From: Paenibacillus contaminans
GTDB lineage: Bacteria; Bacillota; Bacilli; Paenibacillales; NBRC-103111
DNA length: 64,000 bases
NCBI RefSeq assembly: GCF_003285015.1
Contig: NZ_QMFB01000019.1
Location: forward strand, 62,217 to 126,216
Direction: 5' to 3'
The notes under the pieces are model-generated. The model was not told the DNA's origin and did not search any database. It was given only the letters and a program-made list of their open reading frames with translations. Below are positions 35,387-44,949 of the stretch, piece by piece. Numbering within the stretch: the first letter of the stretch is position 1; every line of letters begins with the position of its first letter. Position numbers and translations under genes: made by a program.

Positions 35387-37462
35387 TTGGCTGGACGGAC
35401 TGTCCAATGGAATCGCACGATAATGAAGTTGTTGTGGGGGCTGGTCATTCTTGGCCTGCTGGCCTCCCTTCCTTTTACTTATGAACGTCTGCGTACGGAG
35501 GGCTCCTCGAAGAAGGTGGAGTTCGTATTCGACTACCGCGACCTTTTGGAAATTTCCGATACGAAAACGAACCCCCAGGAATTCGTTAACACGCAGCTAA
35601 AGGAATTGAAGAAGAACGGCATTCACTCGTTGGCCGTTTACGAAAGCACGCTTAATGAGCTGAAGCTGAGCCGCAGAGTCGAGCTGTATTCGTCGCGGGA
35701 CGCTTCCATCATCATGCAGACGCCGATCGTCGCGCATGAAAATTTTGCTTATGTGCTGTTCTCGGACAAAGAATCGCAGGCGGTTACGAAAGATTTAATT
35801 GAGCGGGCTTTTAACCGGCTGAATGTGAAAATGCGCCCTTGGAGCTTCAAAAATCAAGAAGGCATGATTATTGAAATGCCGCTCGACGAAGCGTCGATCA
35901 AATCGCTCGACCCGGATCCGATTACGCTCAAAGCGTTGAAGGACCAAGGGTTTCAAATCGTGAGCCGCCTGTCCAATCGTCGCGCGTTCAACGCAGAGGA
36001 TATGGACAAGCTCTTGGGTCAACTCGCGCAATTGGGCGTAAAAACGATTCTTACCGACGGCGATTCGGTTCCCGGCTACTCCAACGGGGCGGGCGGGAAA
36101 TCGAAGGTGGAAGACATCGAAGCGATGGCCGAGCTGATGAACAAGCATCAGCTTGCGCTTGCGGGGGTAGAACCCGTCAGCTTGAAGGTGCCTCCCAAAG
36201 GGATGAGCACGCTGGCTAAGGAGCTTGATTACAATATCATCCGTCTGCATTCGTTCTCCGAGGCGGAGGCGGACAAGCTGACGGAAAACTTGACACCGGA
36301 AGAGCTCGAGGGGCGGGTTCAGGCGATCGCCGACCGGTTTGTGCTGGCCGTCAAGGATCGCAACATTCGGATGATTTTCCTGAATGCCCGGGCATCCAAA
36401 AATCTGATTCGCGGACAATACGTGGATCCTCTTCAAGCGGTTTACGATACGGTCAATGGCAAGGACGGGGCACTCGAGCGAATCGAGAAATCCGGGTACA
36501 CGCCGGGAACGGCGCATTCCTTCACCGTTTATGAGCCGCCTATGCAGAAGGCGCTGCAGCTGTTGTCGGTCCTCGGCAGCGTCGCGGTTATCGCGCTTAT
36601 GCTGTCCAGATTCGTTCCTAGGCTGACGCTGCCGATCTGGATAATCGGTACTGTAGGCGCAGCCGGACTATTTGTCGTCAAACATAGTCTATTGATCAAG
36701 CTGCTTGCATTGGGCGTAACCGTCAGCGCATCGACGCTGGCGATTATGACGGTTATCAGCAAGCTGCGAAGCATATCGAATCGGCCGGTTCGCTCAACGT
36801 TCGGTACGATGTTCGCGCTTCTGCTGCAGGCGACAATCATTTCCGGCTGCGGCGCAGTTTTCGTCGTGGCGCTGATGAGCCACATTACGTTTAATCTGCA
36901 GCTCGCCCAATTTACCGGCGTCAAAATGCTTGCGTACTTGCCGGTCGTGCTTGCAGCGATTTATTTGATTTTCTTCAGCGAAGGACTTTCGGCGGCCGGC
37001 ATTTTCGGCAAAGCGAAGCGAATCTTGTTCTCGCATATAAGCGTAATTTCGATTGTGGCGGGGGCAGTCGTTCTCGGCGCCGGCTACTATTATTTATCGC
37101 GGACCGGCAATGAGGGACAAGCATCCTCACTGGAGCTTATTTTCAGGTCATTCCTCGAAAATACACTCGGGGTAAGGCCGCGTACGAAGGAATTTTTGAT
37201 CGGACATCCGATATTCCTGCTCGGCGTCTACTTGTGCTTGAAGCGCAAGGCATGGGGGCTTTATGCGGTGTTGATCGGAGCGATCGCGCAAGCGGATATC
37301 GTCGGTACGTTCACGCATTTGCATACCCCGCTCGATATATCGATGATCCGGGTTATTTACGGCCTGCTTTTCGGCAGCGTAATCGGACTTTTGTTGATTG
37401 CAGCTTGGGAACTTTGCGCAAGGAGTTGGCATAAATGGGTGGGCCCGCTAAACAAATTGTAA
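35387..37462 (+). CDS. DUF5693 family membrane protein of the secondary cell-wall-polymer locus
   Basis: A 691-residue protein of unknown function. It has one N-terminal membrane helix (about 12-31), a large predicted extracytoplasmic domain (about 35-380), then about eight or nine membrane helices to the end. The extracytoplasmic part has alternating helix/strand character and no motif I recognise as catalytic. It overlaps csaB by 28 nt, so the two are translationally coupled, and the next genes are tagA and tagO. Context suggests a role in polymer export, assembly or polymerisation; this is inference. The start is uncertain: TTG 35387 after GAGGTGAGG is preferred to GTG 35378. Confidence 0.75.
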   Translation: MAGRTVQWNRTIMKLLWGLVILGLLASLPFTYERLRTEGSSKKVEFVFDYRDLLEISDTKTNPQEFVNTQLKELKKNGIHSLAVYESTLNELKLSRRVELYSSRDASIIMQTPIVAHENFAYVLFSDKESQAVTKDLIERAFNRLNVKMRPWSFKNQEGMIIEMPLDEASIKSLDPDPITLKALKDQGFQIVSRLSNRRAFNAEDMDKLLGQLAQLGVKTILTDGDSVPGYSNGAGGKSKVEDIEAMAELMNKHQLALAGVEPVSLKVPPKGMSTLAKELDYNIIRLHSFSEAEADKLTENLTPEELEGRVQAIADRFVLAVKDRNIRMIFLNARASKNLIRGQYVDPLQAVYDTVNGKDGALERIEKSGYTPGTAHSFTVYEPPMQKALQLLSVLGSVAVIALMLSRFVPRLTLPIWIIGTVGAAGLFVVKHSLLIKLLALGVTVSASTLAIMTVISKLRSISNRPVRSTFGTMFALLLQATIISGCGAVFVVALMSHITFNLQLAQFTGVKMLAYLPVVLAAIYLIFFSEGLSAAGIFGKAKRILFSHISVISIVAGAVVLGAGYYYLSRTGNEGQASSLELIFRSFLENTLGVRPRTKEFLIGHPIFLLGVYLCLKRKAWGLYAVLIGAIAQADIVGTFTHLHTPLDISMIRVIYGLLFGSVIGLLLIAAWELCARSWHKWVGPLNKL

Positions 37463-38559
37463 TTTCCGGCTATTACGGCTTCCGCAATAGCGGAGACGAG
37501 GCGGTGCTCCAATCGATTTTGCTTGCGCTTCAAGACGAAGGCCATCAACAGGGGATTTCGATCGAGCCGGTTGTTTTGTCCGGAGATCCGGAATGGACTG
37601 CCCGAACGTACGGCGTCAAGGCGGTTCACCGGATGAAGGCGGGCGCGCTTCTATCGGCTATACGCCAAAGCGACGGCTTGATCAGCGGCGGCGGCAGCCT
37701 GCTTCAGGATGCTACCGGAAAGATGACGATCCCATATTACATCGGTGTCATCAAGCTCGCCCAATGGCTCCGCAAGCCGACTTTTATTTATTCGCAAGGC
37801 ATCGGGCCGGTTAACAGCAAGGGATTTTACCCGTTAATCCGCAGCGCATTCAAGCATTCCGCTTACGTTTCGGTTCGCGATCAGGAGTCGGCCGAGCTTC
37901 TCAAGTCGATGCATTTAGGGCAAACTAAAATAGAAGTCGTTCCCGATCCCGTTATGGGACTTCCCCTTCGGGAAACGGGCGTGCGGCAAAAACCTGCGGC
38001 GAATGCCGGGTCGAAACCGGTTATCGGCGTATCGGTACGCTACTGGAACGAGAACAGAAGCGAGCTTGCGGCGCTTGCGGACAGCTTGAACGGCATTGCA
38101 GCCGATCGGGACGTAGAAATTCGATTTTTGCCGTTCCATTTGCCGTCAGATGTAAAAGCGTCGGAAGACGTTATAGAGCGATTGAGCGATGCCGCTCGCG
38201 CCGCCAGCGTGAGCGTACGCGACGTTACGCACCCGCAGGACATGCTTGCGGAAGTCAGCGCTTGCGATGCGATCATCGGCATGCGCCTGCACTCGCTTAT
38301 CTACGCGGCTTCTCAGCACGTTCCGATGATCGGCATTTCTTACGATCCGAAAATCGATCAATTTTTGCATCGGCTCGATATACGGTCTTCGGCGACGACC
38401 GAACGCTTCGATTCGACGGCTGTCGCGGCGGAAACGCTTCGCTTGCTCGACGCCCGGGAAGCATGGCAGCTCGAGAAGCGCGATGCGATCCAGCGCCTCA
38501 AGGCGGAAGCGAACAAGCCGGCGCAACAAGTTGCGGCATTTTTACGTCAAAAAGGGTGA
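37435..38559 (+). CDS. csaB: Polysaccharide pyruvyl transferase CsaB
   Basis: Adds a 4,6-ketal pyruvate from PEP to ManNAc of the secondary cell-wall polymer, creating the ligand that SLH domains bind. The product is 374 residues. The N-terminal GYYGFRNSGDEAVLQSILLA and the later SGGGSLLQDATGK and IGMRLHSLIYAA segments are typical of the PS_pyruv_trans family. AAGGAG precedes the ATG, which lies inside the end of the DUF5693 gene. Three SLH proteins in this window are plausible clients. Confidence 0.92.
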   Translation: MGGPAKQIVISGYYGFRNSGDEAVLQSILLALQDEGHQQGISIEPVVLSGDPEWTARTYGVKAVHRMKAGALLSAIRQSDGLISGGGSLLQDATGKMTIPYYIGVIKLAQWLRKPTFIYSQGIGPVNSKGFYPLIRSAFKHSAYVSVRDQESAELLKSMHLGQTKIEVVPDPVMGLPLRETGVRQKPAANAGSKPVIGVSVRYWNENRSELAALADSLNGIAADRDVEIRFLPFHLPSDVKASEDVIERLSDAARAASVSVRDVTHPQDMLAEVSACDAIIGMRLHSLIYAASQHVPMIGISYDPKIDQFLHRLDIRSSATTERFDSTAVAAETLRLLDAREAWQLEKRDAIQRLKAEANKPAQQVAAFLRQKG

Positions 38560-38566
38560 ATAACGA

Positions 38567-39310
38567 ATGAGTATTCCGAAAGTATCCATATTCGGCGTTC
38601 CGATTTCTAAGCTGGGGATGAGCGAAACGGTGCAAATGCTGGCTGAAGCCGTCGAAAGCGGCCGTCCGCATCAGATCATTACGGCGAATCCGATTATGGT
38701 CATGATGGCGTTGGAGCAGCCTTCTTATATGGCCATGATGAAACGGGCGGAAATTATTGTGCCTGACGGCGCAGGCGTCGTTTGGGCTTCGGGCTACGTC
38801 GGCAATCCGGTCAAGGAGAAGGTCGCCGGCATCGAGCTTGTTCACGAGCTTGCCAAAATGGCCGAGCATACGGGGTGGCGCATGTATTTGGTAGGCGCAT
38901 CCGGCGAGGTTATTGCGGCGGCAGCCGAAAAATTGAAAGAAAAGTACCCGCGTCTGCAGCTGATTGGGTATCGGGACGGATTTTTCGGGGAAAATCAGGA
39001 TCGGGACGTCATTCAGGAAATCCGGGAGGCGAAACCGGACATTTTGTTGGTCGGCCGTTCGGCGGATAAACAGGAGCCATGGATCGACCGTTATAAAGAA
39101 GATCTGAATGTACCCATTATTATGGGCGTCGGAGGAAGCTTTGACGTCATTTCGGGCAAACTGAAGAGAGCTCCGAATTTCTGGATCAAGTTCAAGTTAG
39201 AGTGGTTTTATCGTCTTATGCAGGAGCCTTGGCGGTATAAAAGAATGCTTGTATTGCCGAAATTTGCATGGAAAGTCATTCGCGAAAAAGAGAACGTGCA
39301 AAAAAGTTGA
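38567..39310 (+). CDS. tagA: WecG/TagA/CpsF-family N-acetylmannosaminyltransferase
   Basis: Transfers ManNAc from UDP-ManNAc to undecaprenyl-PP-GlcNAc at the inner membrane face. The product is 247 residues, with the family pattern TANPIMVMMALEQPSY, then VPDGAGVVWAS, and VGASGEV in the nucleotide-binding half; the C-terminal basic, aromatic tail (EWFYRLMQEPWRYKRMLVLP) is the membrane-association region. It follows csaB by 7 bp. Its donor would come from mnaA at 888. Confidence 0.92.
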   Translation: MSIPKVSIFGVPISKLGMSETVQMLAEAVESGRPHQIITANPIMVMMALEQPSYMAMMKRAEIIVPDGAGVVWASGYVGNPVKEKVAGIELVHELAKMAEHTGWRMYLVGASGEVIAAAAEKLKEKYPRLQLIGYRDGFFGENQDRDVIQEIREAKPDILLVGRSADKQEPWIDRYKEDLNVPIIMGVGGSFDVISGKLKRAPNFWIKFKLEWFYRLMQEPWRYKRMLVLPKFAWKVIREKENVQKS

Positions 39311-39371
39311 AAATGCCCATGAAAACGACCGTAATTCGTCCATTTTCGGATAAATAGCAGATTCGCCTTTA

Positions 39372-39413
39372 TTTCACAAACAGAGTATAATGAGTCCCGT
39401 ATGCTCTGTGAAA
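39372..39413 (+). promoter_or_regulatory. Inverted repeat framing the putative tagO promoter
   Basis: TTTCACA (39372-39378) pairs with TGTGAAA (39407-39413), extended by AGAG/CTC inside. TATAAT at 39386-39391 sits within the loop, with TTCGCC at 39362-39367 as a poor -35 at 18 bp. It is either an operator or a leader hairpin. Confidence 0.45.
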
Positions 39414-39441
39414 GAAACCTGAGGGGTTGTGTGTAAATATA

Positions 39442-40536
39442 ATGAGCGCATGGATGTATGTGATCGGCTTCATTGCTTCTTGTTCGTTAGCCGTTCTGCT
39501 GACACCGCTGGTCAAAAAGCTCGCGTTTCGCGTCGGTGCCGTATCCGTTCCGAACCATCGCAGCGTGCATACCAAAATTATGCCGCAAATGGGCGGGCTC
39601 GCGATCTTTTTGGCATTTGCTATCGTATATACTGTCGTTTCACTTATCGCTCGACATTATACAACGGAAATCACTATGGCGCTGCTGATCGGCGGTACGA
39701 TCATCGTAATCGTCGGCGCGTTTGACGACCGGTTGGCGCTTTCTCCGAAAGTAAAGCTGCTCGGCCAAGTGATTGCGGCGATCGTGGTCGTTTCCTTCGG
39801 CTTGCAGATCGACGTCATCAATATTCCGTTTACGGACTGGTCATGGACGCCTCCAACCTGGCTGGCGATCGTTATTACGATCGTTTGGATCATCGGCGTT
39901 ACGAACGCGGTAAACCTGATCGACGGTTTGGACGGTTTGTCCGCCGGCGTTTCGGGCATCGCAACCGCTACGATCATGGTCATGGCTTTGATGATGCCGC
40001 AGCAAGAATATCCGATTGCGCTGCTTTGCGCAGTTCTTTTGGGAAGCATCGTGGGATTTCTCTTCTTCAACTTTAACCCCGCCAAAATATTTATGGGCGA
40101 TACGGGTGCGCTGTTTCTCGGCTTTACATTGGCTACATTGTCCATCGTCGGTTATAAGCAGGCGGCATTCGTCTCTTTTATCGTGCCGATTCTTATTCTG
40201 GGCGTCCCGATTTCCGATACGCTGCTCGCCATCATACGCCGGAAGCTGAACAACAAGCCGATTTCGGCTCCCGATAAAGGCCATTTGCACCACAGCCTGA
40301 TGAGCCTCGGGTTCAGCACGAAGAAAACGGTGCTGATCATATACGGAATTTCGATCTTGTTCGGTCTTTGCGCCGTGCTGTTGTCGCAGCCTACCCAATG
40401 GTGGACGATCGTGCTGTTGGCGATATTTTTGCTCGGCATGGAAGTCGGGGTTGAAGCGCTCGGCATTCTAAGCAAGAAACGCAAGCCTGTTATCCAGCTG
40501 CTGCAAAGGTTGTCCGGTCAGCGGAGCAAAGGATAA
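39442..40536 (+). CDS. tagO: Undecaprenyl-phosphate N-acetylglucosamine-1-phosphate transferase
   Basis: MraY/WecA-family membrane enzyme that starts wall-polymer synthesis by loading GlcNAc-1-P on undecaprenyl phosphate. The product has 364 residues and about 10-11 helices. Family loops seen: VPNHRSVHTKIMPQMGG, FDDRLALSPKVKLLGQ, NAVNLIDGLDGLSAGV (Mg-binding aspartates) and FMGDTGALFLGF. The start is not certain: GAGGGG lies 15 nt before ATG 39442. In B. subtilis tagO is also close to degS-degU, as here. It is followed by a clear terminator. Confidence 0.92.
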   Translation: MSAWMYVIGFIASCSLAVLLTPLVKKLAFRVGAVSVPNHRSVHTKIMPQMGGLAIFLAFAIVYTVVSLIARHYTTEITMALLIGGTIIVIVGAFDDRLALSPKVKLLGQVIAAIVVVSFGLQIDVINIPFTDWSWTPPTWLAIVITIVWIIGVTNAVNLIDGLDGLSAGVSGIATATIMVMALMMPQQEYPIALLCAVLLGSIVGFLFFNFNPAKIFMGDTGALFLGFTLATLSIVGYKQAAFVSFIVPILILGVPISDTLLAIIRRKLNNKPISAPDKGHLHHSLMSLGFSTKKTVLIIYGISILFGLCAVLLSQPTQWWTIVLLAIFLLGMEVGVEALGILSKKRKPVIQLLQRLSGQRSKG

Positions 40537-40867
40537 GGTTCCGAATAGCAAGCCTCTGTCTCAAGTAGACAGGGGCTTTTTTGTCTTTTCTGCGTTACTT
40601 AAGGTAACCGCTAGAGATGCTGTAAGGCCGTTATTTATTCGCGGACCAGGCCACACTTGATCGCTGCCGAAAAATCACGACTTTATGAAAATCGGCATCA
40701 AATCTAAAGATTCGACCTGTTTTTGCCGATAACAACAAGTAACCGCAACTTTTTGGAAGCAAACGGAGTCTAAGGAAGGGGAAATTTGGAAAGGGGCGAA
40801 GTCGCGAGAATTATTGTTGGTCGATACGGGTAATTTAAAGTCTTTTTCATATAAGGAGGAAACCGTT
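40537..40867. other. Gap between tagO and the large SLH protein gene
   Basis: It contains the tagO terminator and a worn fragment of the palindromic repeat at about 40601-40642 (GGTAACCG ... GGCCGTTATTTATTCG). The rest, to the Shine-Dalgarno AAGGAGGA at 40853, presumably holds a promoter, but I cannot pick convincing -35/-10 boxes. Confidence 0.5.
40551..40583 (+). terminator. Terminator after tagO
   Basis: AGCCTCTGTCT (40551-40561) pairs with AGACAGGGGCT (40567-40577) with one mismatch, followed by six T. Confidence 0.88.
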
Positions 40868-43800
40868 TTGAAAATCAAATTGTTTCGCAGCTGGACAAGC
40901 GTGATCGTAGCGATTGCGCTGGTGCTGACGCTTCTTCCGGTCTTTCCGAAGCAGGCCTCGGCTGCCTCGACTATTTTTTATCCGGACGATACCGGGATGT
41001 CGCAGAAAGCGAATCCAACATTTACTAACGGCGTTGTATCGCTTGATCGTAATGTCGCTTACGTGGCAAACTCCAAAACAATCGATATTAAGGGAACGTA
41101 TCACTCGGTCGCCTCGGATTCCATGGTCATCAAAGTCGAACAGATGGTGAAGGATTCCTTGGGCAAATGGACGACGGATCCGCAGCGCAGTTTTACGAAA
41201 GGCATTAATGCGCTGCCGAACAATCGGTTCGAGGCTTCGCGTATTCAGTTTTTCGCAGGCTATAATAAAGTGACCTTTCTCGGCAAGCAGAATGGCCAAG
41301 AGAGATTTGACGTTCTTTACGTGTTGTATGACGATATTCCCTATTTGAAATCTCTTAAAGTCGGCACAGGGAATTCGGAACCGGTCGATCTGAATGAAGG
41401 CGTCAGCCGCGTTATTCCGAAGCCGACTACGATTACCGATCCGAACTATCGGATGACGGTTTATTTGCAAGGGCAAGCCGACAATGCCACCAAAATTTCC
41501 GTGAACGGCAACGTAACTACACCTACGGAGGACGGCGTCTTTTTCGCTCCGCCGATCACGCTCGTGCCAGGGAAGAATGAAGTCGAAATCGTCGTCGAGA
41601 ATGACACGAACCGCGTGGTGGCGAAGCGGACGATCTACTACTACGATCCGTTGAAGCCATATGTGGAGCTCGGCATCAAGCAAGACAGCTCAACCGCAGT
41701 GGAAAATCCTTTGGAATCGCTGCTTACGGGCAGGCCGAAGCTGACGGATACGACGACGGCGGCGAAAATCGTAGGTACGATCATTACGCCGTACAGCGCT
41801 ACGAATCGCAAAGACGACTTTAAAGACGTTGCAACGGTAACGGCACATGTATATACCGGAACTCCGCAGGCTTTTAGCGGCGCGGCGCTCCAGCCGATTA
41901 CAGAAACGGTCATTCCGGGAGATGACGGAGATCCGGCATATAAACTGATCACGTTTACGCTGAATGGCTACAATATTCCGAATCCGACGGACAAGGAAAC
42001 CAAGACGCTCGATTTGCAAATCGCTTACGGTACATTTACTAATCAAATGGGCAATTTGAAGTACGATTATTATCCGGGCGATGTTGTTATAACGGAAGCT
42101 GCGCTTGTCGACGCCACAGGTGCCAATATTGCGCCGCTCAACAACAGCGAAGTGACGCAGCCAAACTTCTTCATCAAGGTGAAGACGAATAAAGCGCCTG
42201 CAGATGTTAATAAGCTGCAAGCCATGCTGCTTCCGCTTGGTACGTCGAATTTAGGCGTGGCCTACAAGGCGGCGGGGACTGGTGCAAACGAATATATTTA
42301 TGAGGTAACGGGTCTGCCTAACGGCTCGCAGAAGCTGCGTTTGCAATATGAAGGATCTCAAACAGGCTTCGATGCGACCGTTAATTACGTATCCAAACGT
42401 TACATTTATCTTGAAGGCATCAACGACGGGCAAACGGTGAAGGTGAATTCGAAAAACTTCTCGCCGAGTCTGCCGAACAGTTATCCTAAGATTCCGATTT
42501 CCGGACAATTTGTAGGGTTTGACGAATTACAGAATGTAGAATTGGCGATAAACGGCAAGAAAGTAACGGATCTTACTATTCCAACGGTAAAACCGTATAA
42601 TTTCAGCTATGAATTGAAGTTTGACAATAGCGTATCCGAAGGCCGACTTTATTTTGGCGAGAATACGATTGTAATCAGCGGGGACGATACTTCCGGCGGA
42701 ACGATTCAATCGATTCGCAAGGTTGTAAAAATCTACATCGTAGATGAGAACATGCCAAACCTGTTTAAGTTCCAGCCGCTTGAAATCCCGACATCGGGAA
42801 CGCGTCCTGTTTTGGATGCGAACATTTTTACGAGCGCATTGACGCAATTCATCTACAAAAACGAGAAGTTCGTTACTAGCGTGAAAAGCTACGACCTGGC
42901 TTTCCAAGGAAACGGTGCCACAGAAATCAAGCTGATGCGCGGCGGCGAAATGGTGCTTCATTCTAAAATATCCGGCAACACGGCATCAATCGAACCGGAT
43001 AGCCAACTAGGCAGTGCGCTGTTTCAGACTTCCGATTTTAACGGAACGTCGGACAATTTCTTGTTCCGAATCAGAAATCTTACGTTCGATGCGCCAGGCA
43101 GTCATGTCTACACGCTCGAATTGAAAAATGCGACGGGTGCTCCCATCCAGCAGCGTTTGGAAATTCAACGCGAGGTAGCTCCATACCGTATTCTTTCGCC
43201 GCAGCCGACTGTAGGCGATAGAATCGTAGTAAACAAGAACTTTGTTCGCTTCGATGTTGAGGCGGAAGGCGCGACACAAGTTTTGATCGACGGGAAACCG
43301 GCGACAAAGCGGCCGGATTTTAACGACAGATTTATTTATGACTTTTCCGGACTGAAGCCGGGCAAAGAAACGACAATCAAGGTTGCGATCGTACGTTCGG
43401 GTGGGACGTTGAACAGTTCGGTGAAGGTGTTCTATACGAACACTGTCGAGATCGGCTCTCAATTTATGGAGAAGATCGGTTCCAAACATAGCGTTTTTGG
43501 GGGAGATTTGCAGCTGTCGTTCCCTAAAGGTACGGTTATGAAAACGGCGGACCCTTCCTTCTCCCAAAATCAAGTCACGAAATTTTACGATCAAACGCAG
43601 TTGATGTTCGGGATCGCCGATCCTTCTAACGGTATGGTCGAGAAAATGAACGACTACGGCAACCGGAAAGGCCTCGACATTGACTTAAGAACCGATGCCA
43701 GAACGCCTAACGGGCAGTACGCAATTCCTATTTTGGACTGGCTGGCCCAGCAATTTACTAGTCCGTCGACAAGACAGCACTTTACTGCCGTATCTCCGTA

Positions 43801-44749
43801 TTACTGGATCTCCGGAGGCGTTGGCGAGGAGAACGTAAAAGGCTCCGCAAACTATAAGCCTGCTACCAACGGTCTTGATCCGTACGACGTTGAAGGTACA
43901 TTTACGACCTTCTTGCCTGAACGCAAGGTCGTGCCGACGGAACGCGGAACATTGACGCTGCAGTTTGACAAGTCCGTAGTCGATATCGCCGGCTCGCAGG
44001 TTACGGTTTTCCATTTTAACGATAAAGGTGAATGGAATAACATCGGCGGCGTAGTCGATACCGGTAAAAATACGATCACAGTGCCGTTTGACGATTACGG
44101 ATACTATGTGGTCATGAAGCTTCGCGAAGGATTTGCGGACATTACCATCCATCCGTGGGCGCGTAACGTTCTGGAGGCATTGTTCGCCAAAGGCTTCATG
44201 AAAAACATCCGTTATGAAGACTTCGGAACGGACGATTTTACTACTCGCGGCGAATTCGCAGCGATGATCGTCAAGTCGTTGAACATCCCGCTTAAAGTCG
44301 ACAATAACAACACTTTCGTCGATGTCGTGCCTGGAAGCAAAGCTGTTACTTGGGATTATGCACATATTGAGACGGCGGCAAGGGCGGGCATCATTACCGG
44401 CATGGATAACCGATGGTTCGGCGTGAACCAGCGGCTGACCAGGGAGCAAGCGGCGACTATGATCGCGAGGGCGCTTGATCTCAAAGTTTCTATTAATGAC
44501 AGCAAACTGAACGCCAAGCTGGAAAAGTCTTTCGAGGATGTAGCGGCGATGTCTTATTACGCCAAGCCGTTCATCGATGCGGTGAACAATGCGGGCATTA
44601 TGGTCGGCCGTCCGAGCAATCTGGAGGATCCGAAGAGCAAGACGCTTCTTTTCGATCCGCAAGCTAATCTAACTCGAGCCGAAGTCGGGGAAATTTCCGT
44701 ACGCTTGCTTCAGAAGTACACCAAGATCTTCCCTAAAAATCTGAATTAA
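40868..44749 (+). CDS. Large secreted SLH-domain surface protein
   Basis: A 1293-residue exported protein. The signal peptide (1-31, ending KQASAA) starts at TTG 40868, chosen because AAGGAGGA lies 7 nt upstream. About 1,050 residues of beta-rich, Ig-like character follow without a catalytic motif I recognise. Three SLH motifs form the C-terminus (about 1100-1290), the first with WARNVLEALFAKGFM, the second with FVDVVPGSKAVTWDYAHIE and TREQAATMIARAL, the third ending RAEVGEISVRLLQ. It lies directly behind tagO, in the locus that makes its presumed anchor. It may be a structural wall or S-layer-associated protein. Confidence 0.85.
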   Translation: MKIKLFRSWTSVIVAIALVLTLLPVFPKQASAASTIFYPDDTGMSQKANPTFTNGVVSLDRNVAYVANSKTIDIKGTYHSVASDSMVIKVEQMVKDSLGKWTTDPQRSFTKGINALPNNRFEASRIQFFAGYNKVTFLGKQNGQERFDVLYVLYDDIPYLKSLKVGTGNSEPVDLNEGVSRVIPKPTTITDPNYRMTVYLQGQADNATKISVNGNVTTPTEDGVFFAPPITLVPGKNEVEIVVENDTNRVVAKRTIYYYDPLKPYVELGIKQDSSTAVENPLESLLTGRPKLTDTTTAAKIVGTIITPYSATNRKDDFKDVATVTAHVYTGTPQAFSGAALQPITETVIPGDDGDPAYKLITFTLNGYNIPNPTDKETKTLDLQIAYGTFTNQMGNLKYDYYPGDVVITEAALVDATGANIAPLNNSEVTQPNFFIKVKTNKAPADVNKLQAMLLPLGTSNLGVAYKAAGTGANEYIYEVTGLPNGSQKLRLQYEGSQTGFDATVNYVSKRYIYLEGINDGQTVKVNSKNFSPSLPNSYPKIPISGQFVGFDELQNVELAINGKKVTDLTIPTVKPYNFSYELKFDNSVSEGRLYFGENTIVISGDDTSGGTIQSIRKVVKIYIVDENMPNLFKFQPLEIPTSGTRPVLDANIFTSALTQFIYKNEKFVTSVKSYDLAFQGNGATEIKLMRGGEMVLHSKISGNTASIEPDSQLGSALFQTSDFNGTSDNFLFRIRNLTFDAPGSHVYTLELKNATGAPIQQRLEIQREVAPYRILSPQPTVGDRIVVNKNFVRFDVEAEGATQVLIDGKPATKRPDFNDRFIYDFSGLKPGKETTIKVAIVRSGGTLNSSVKVFYTNTVEIGSQFMEKIGSKHSVFGGDLQLSFPKGTVMKTADPSFSQNQVTKFYDQTQLMFGIADPSNGMVEKMNDYGNRKGLDIDLRTDARTPNGQYAIPILDWLAQQFTSPSTRQHFTAVSPYYWISGGVGEENVKGSANYKPATNGLDPYDVEGTFTTFLPERKVVPTERGTLTLQFDKSVVDIAGSQVTVFHFNDKGEWNNIGGVVDTGKNTITVPFDDYGYYVVMKLREGFADITIHPWARNVLEALFAKGFMKNIRYEDFGTDDFTTRGEFAAMIVKSLNIPLKVDNNNTFVDVVPGSKAVTWDYAHIETAARAGIITGMDNRWFGVNQRLTREQAATMIARALDLKVSINDSKLNAKLEKSFEDVAAMSYYAKPFIDAVNNAGIMVGRPSNLEDPKSKTLLFDPQANLTRAEVGEISVRLLQKYTKIFPKNLN

Positions 44750-44758
44750 CTTATATGG

Positions 44759-44794
44759 AGTGGCCGTTTCAGTCTACTGGAACGGCCACTTGTT
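44759..44794 (+). terminator. Hairpin after the SLH protein gene
   Basis: AGTGGCCGTT (44759-44768) pairs with AACGGCCACT at about 44781-44790, with inner CAGT/ACTG. The T-run is poor (TTGTTAAAG), so termination may be weak. Confidence 0.6.
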
Positions 44795-44830
44795 AAAGTT
44801 TCAAAAGGTATATTCTTCGCTGAACGTCCC

Positions 44831-44949
44831 ACTTCCGGTAAACGTGCCGCAGCCGTTTATTCTTCGTTTATCAGAAAGCACATCGTGGAAGCGGCTCTAG
44901 ACCTACGGTAAATGCCAGCGTCAAACACGCCGGTAGGCATTTATCCTTG
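44831..44949 (+). repeat. Interspersed palindromic repeat: half copy plus full copy B
   Basis: 44831-44866 is a shortened unit (CCGGTAAACGTGCCGC, then AGCCGTTTATTCTTCG), resembling copy D without its centre. 44867-44949 is a full unit, TTTATCAGAAAGCACATCG to GGCATTTATCCTTG, about 90% identical to copy A. The tandem arrangement occurs only here. Confidence 0.8.
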
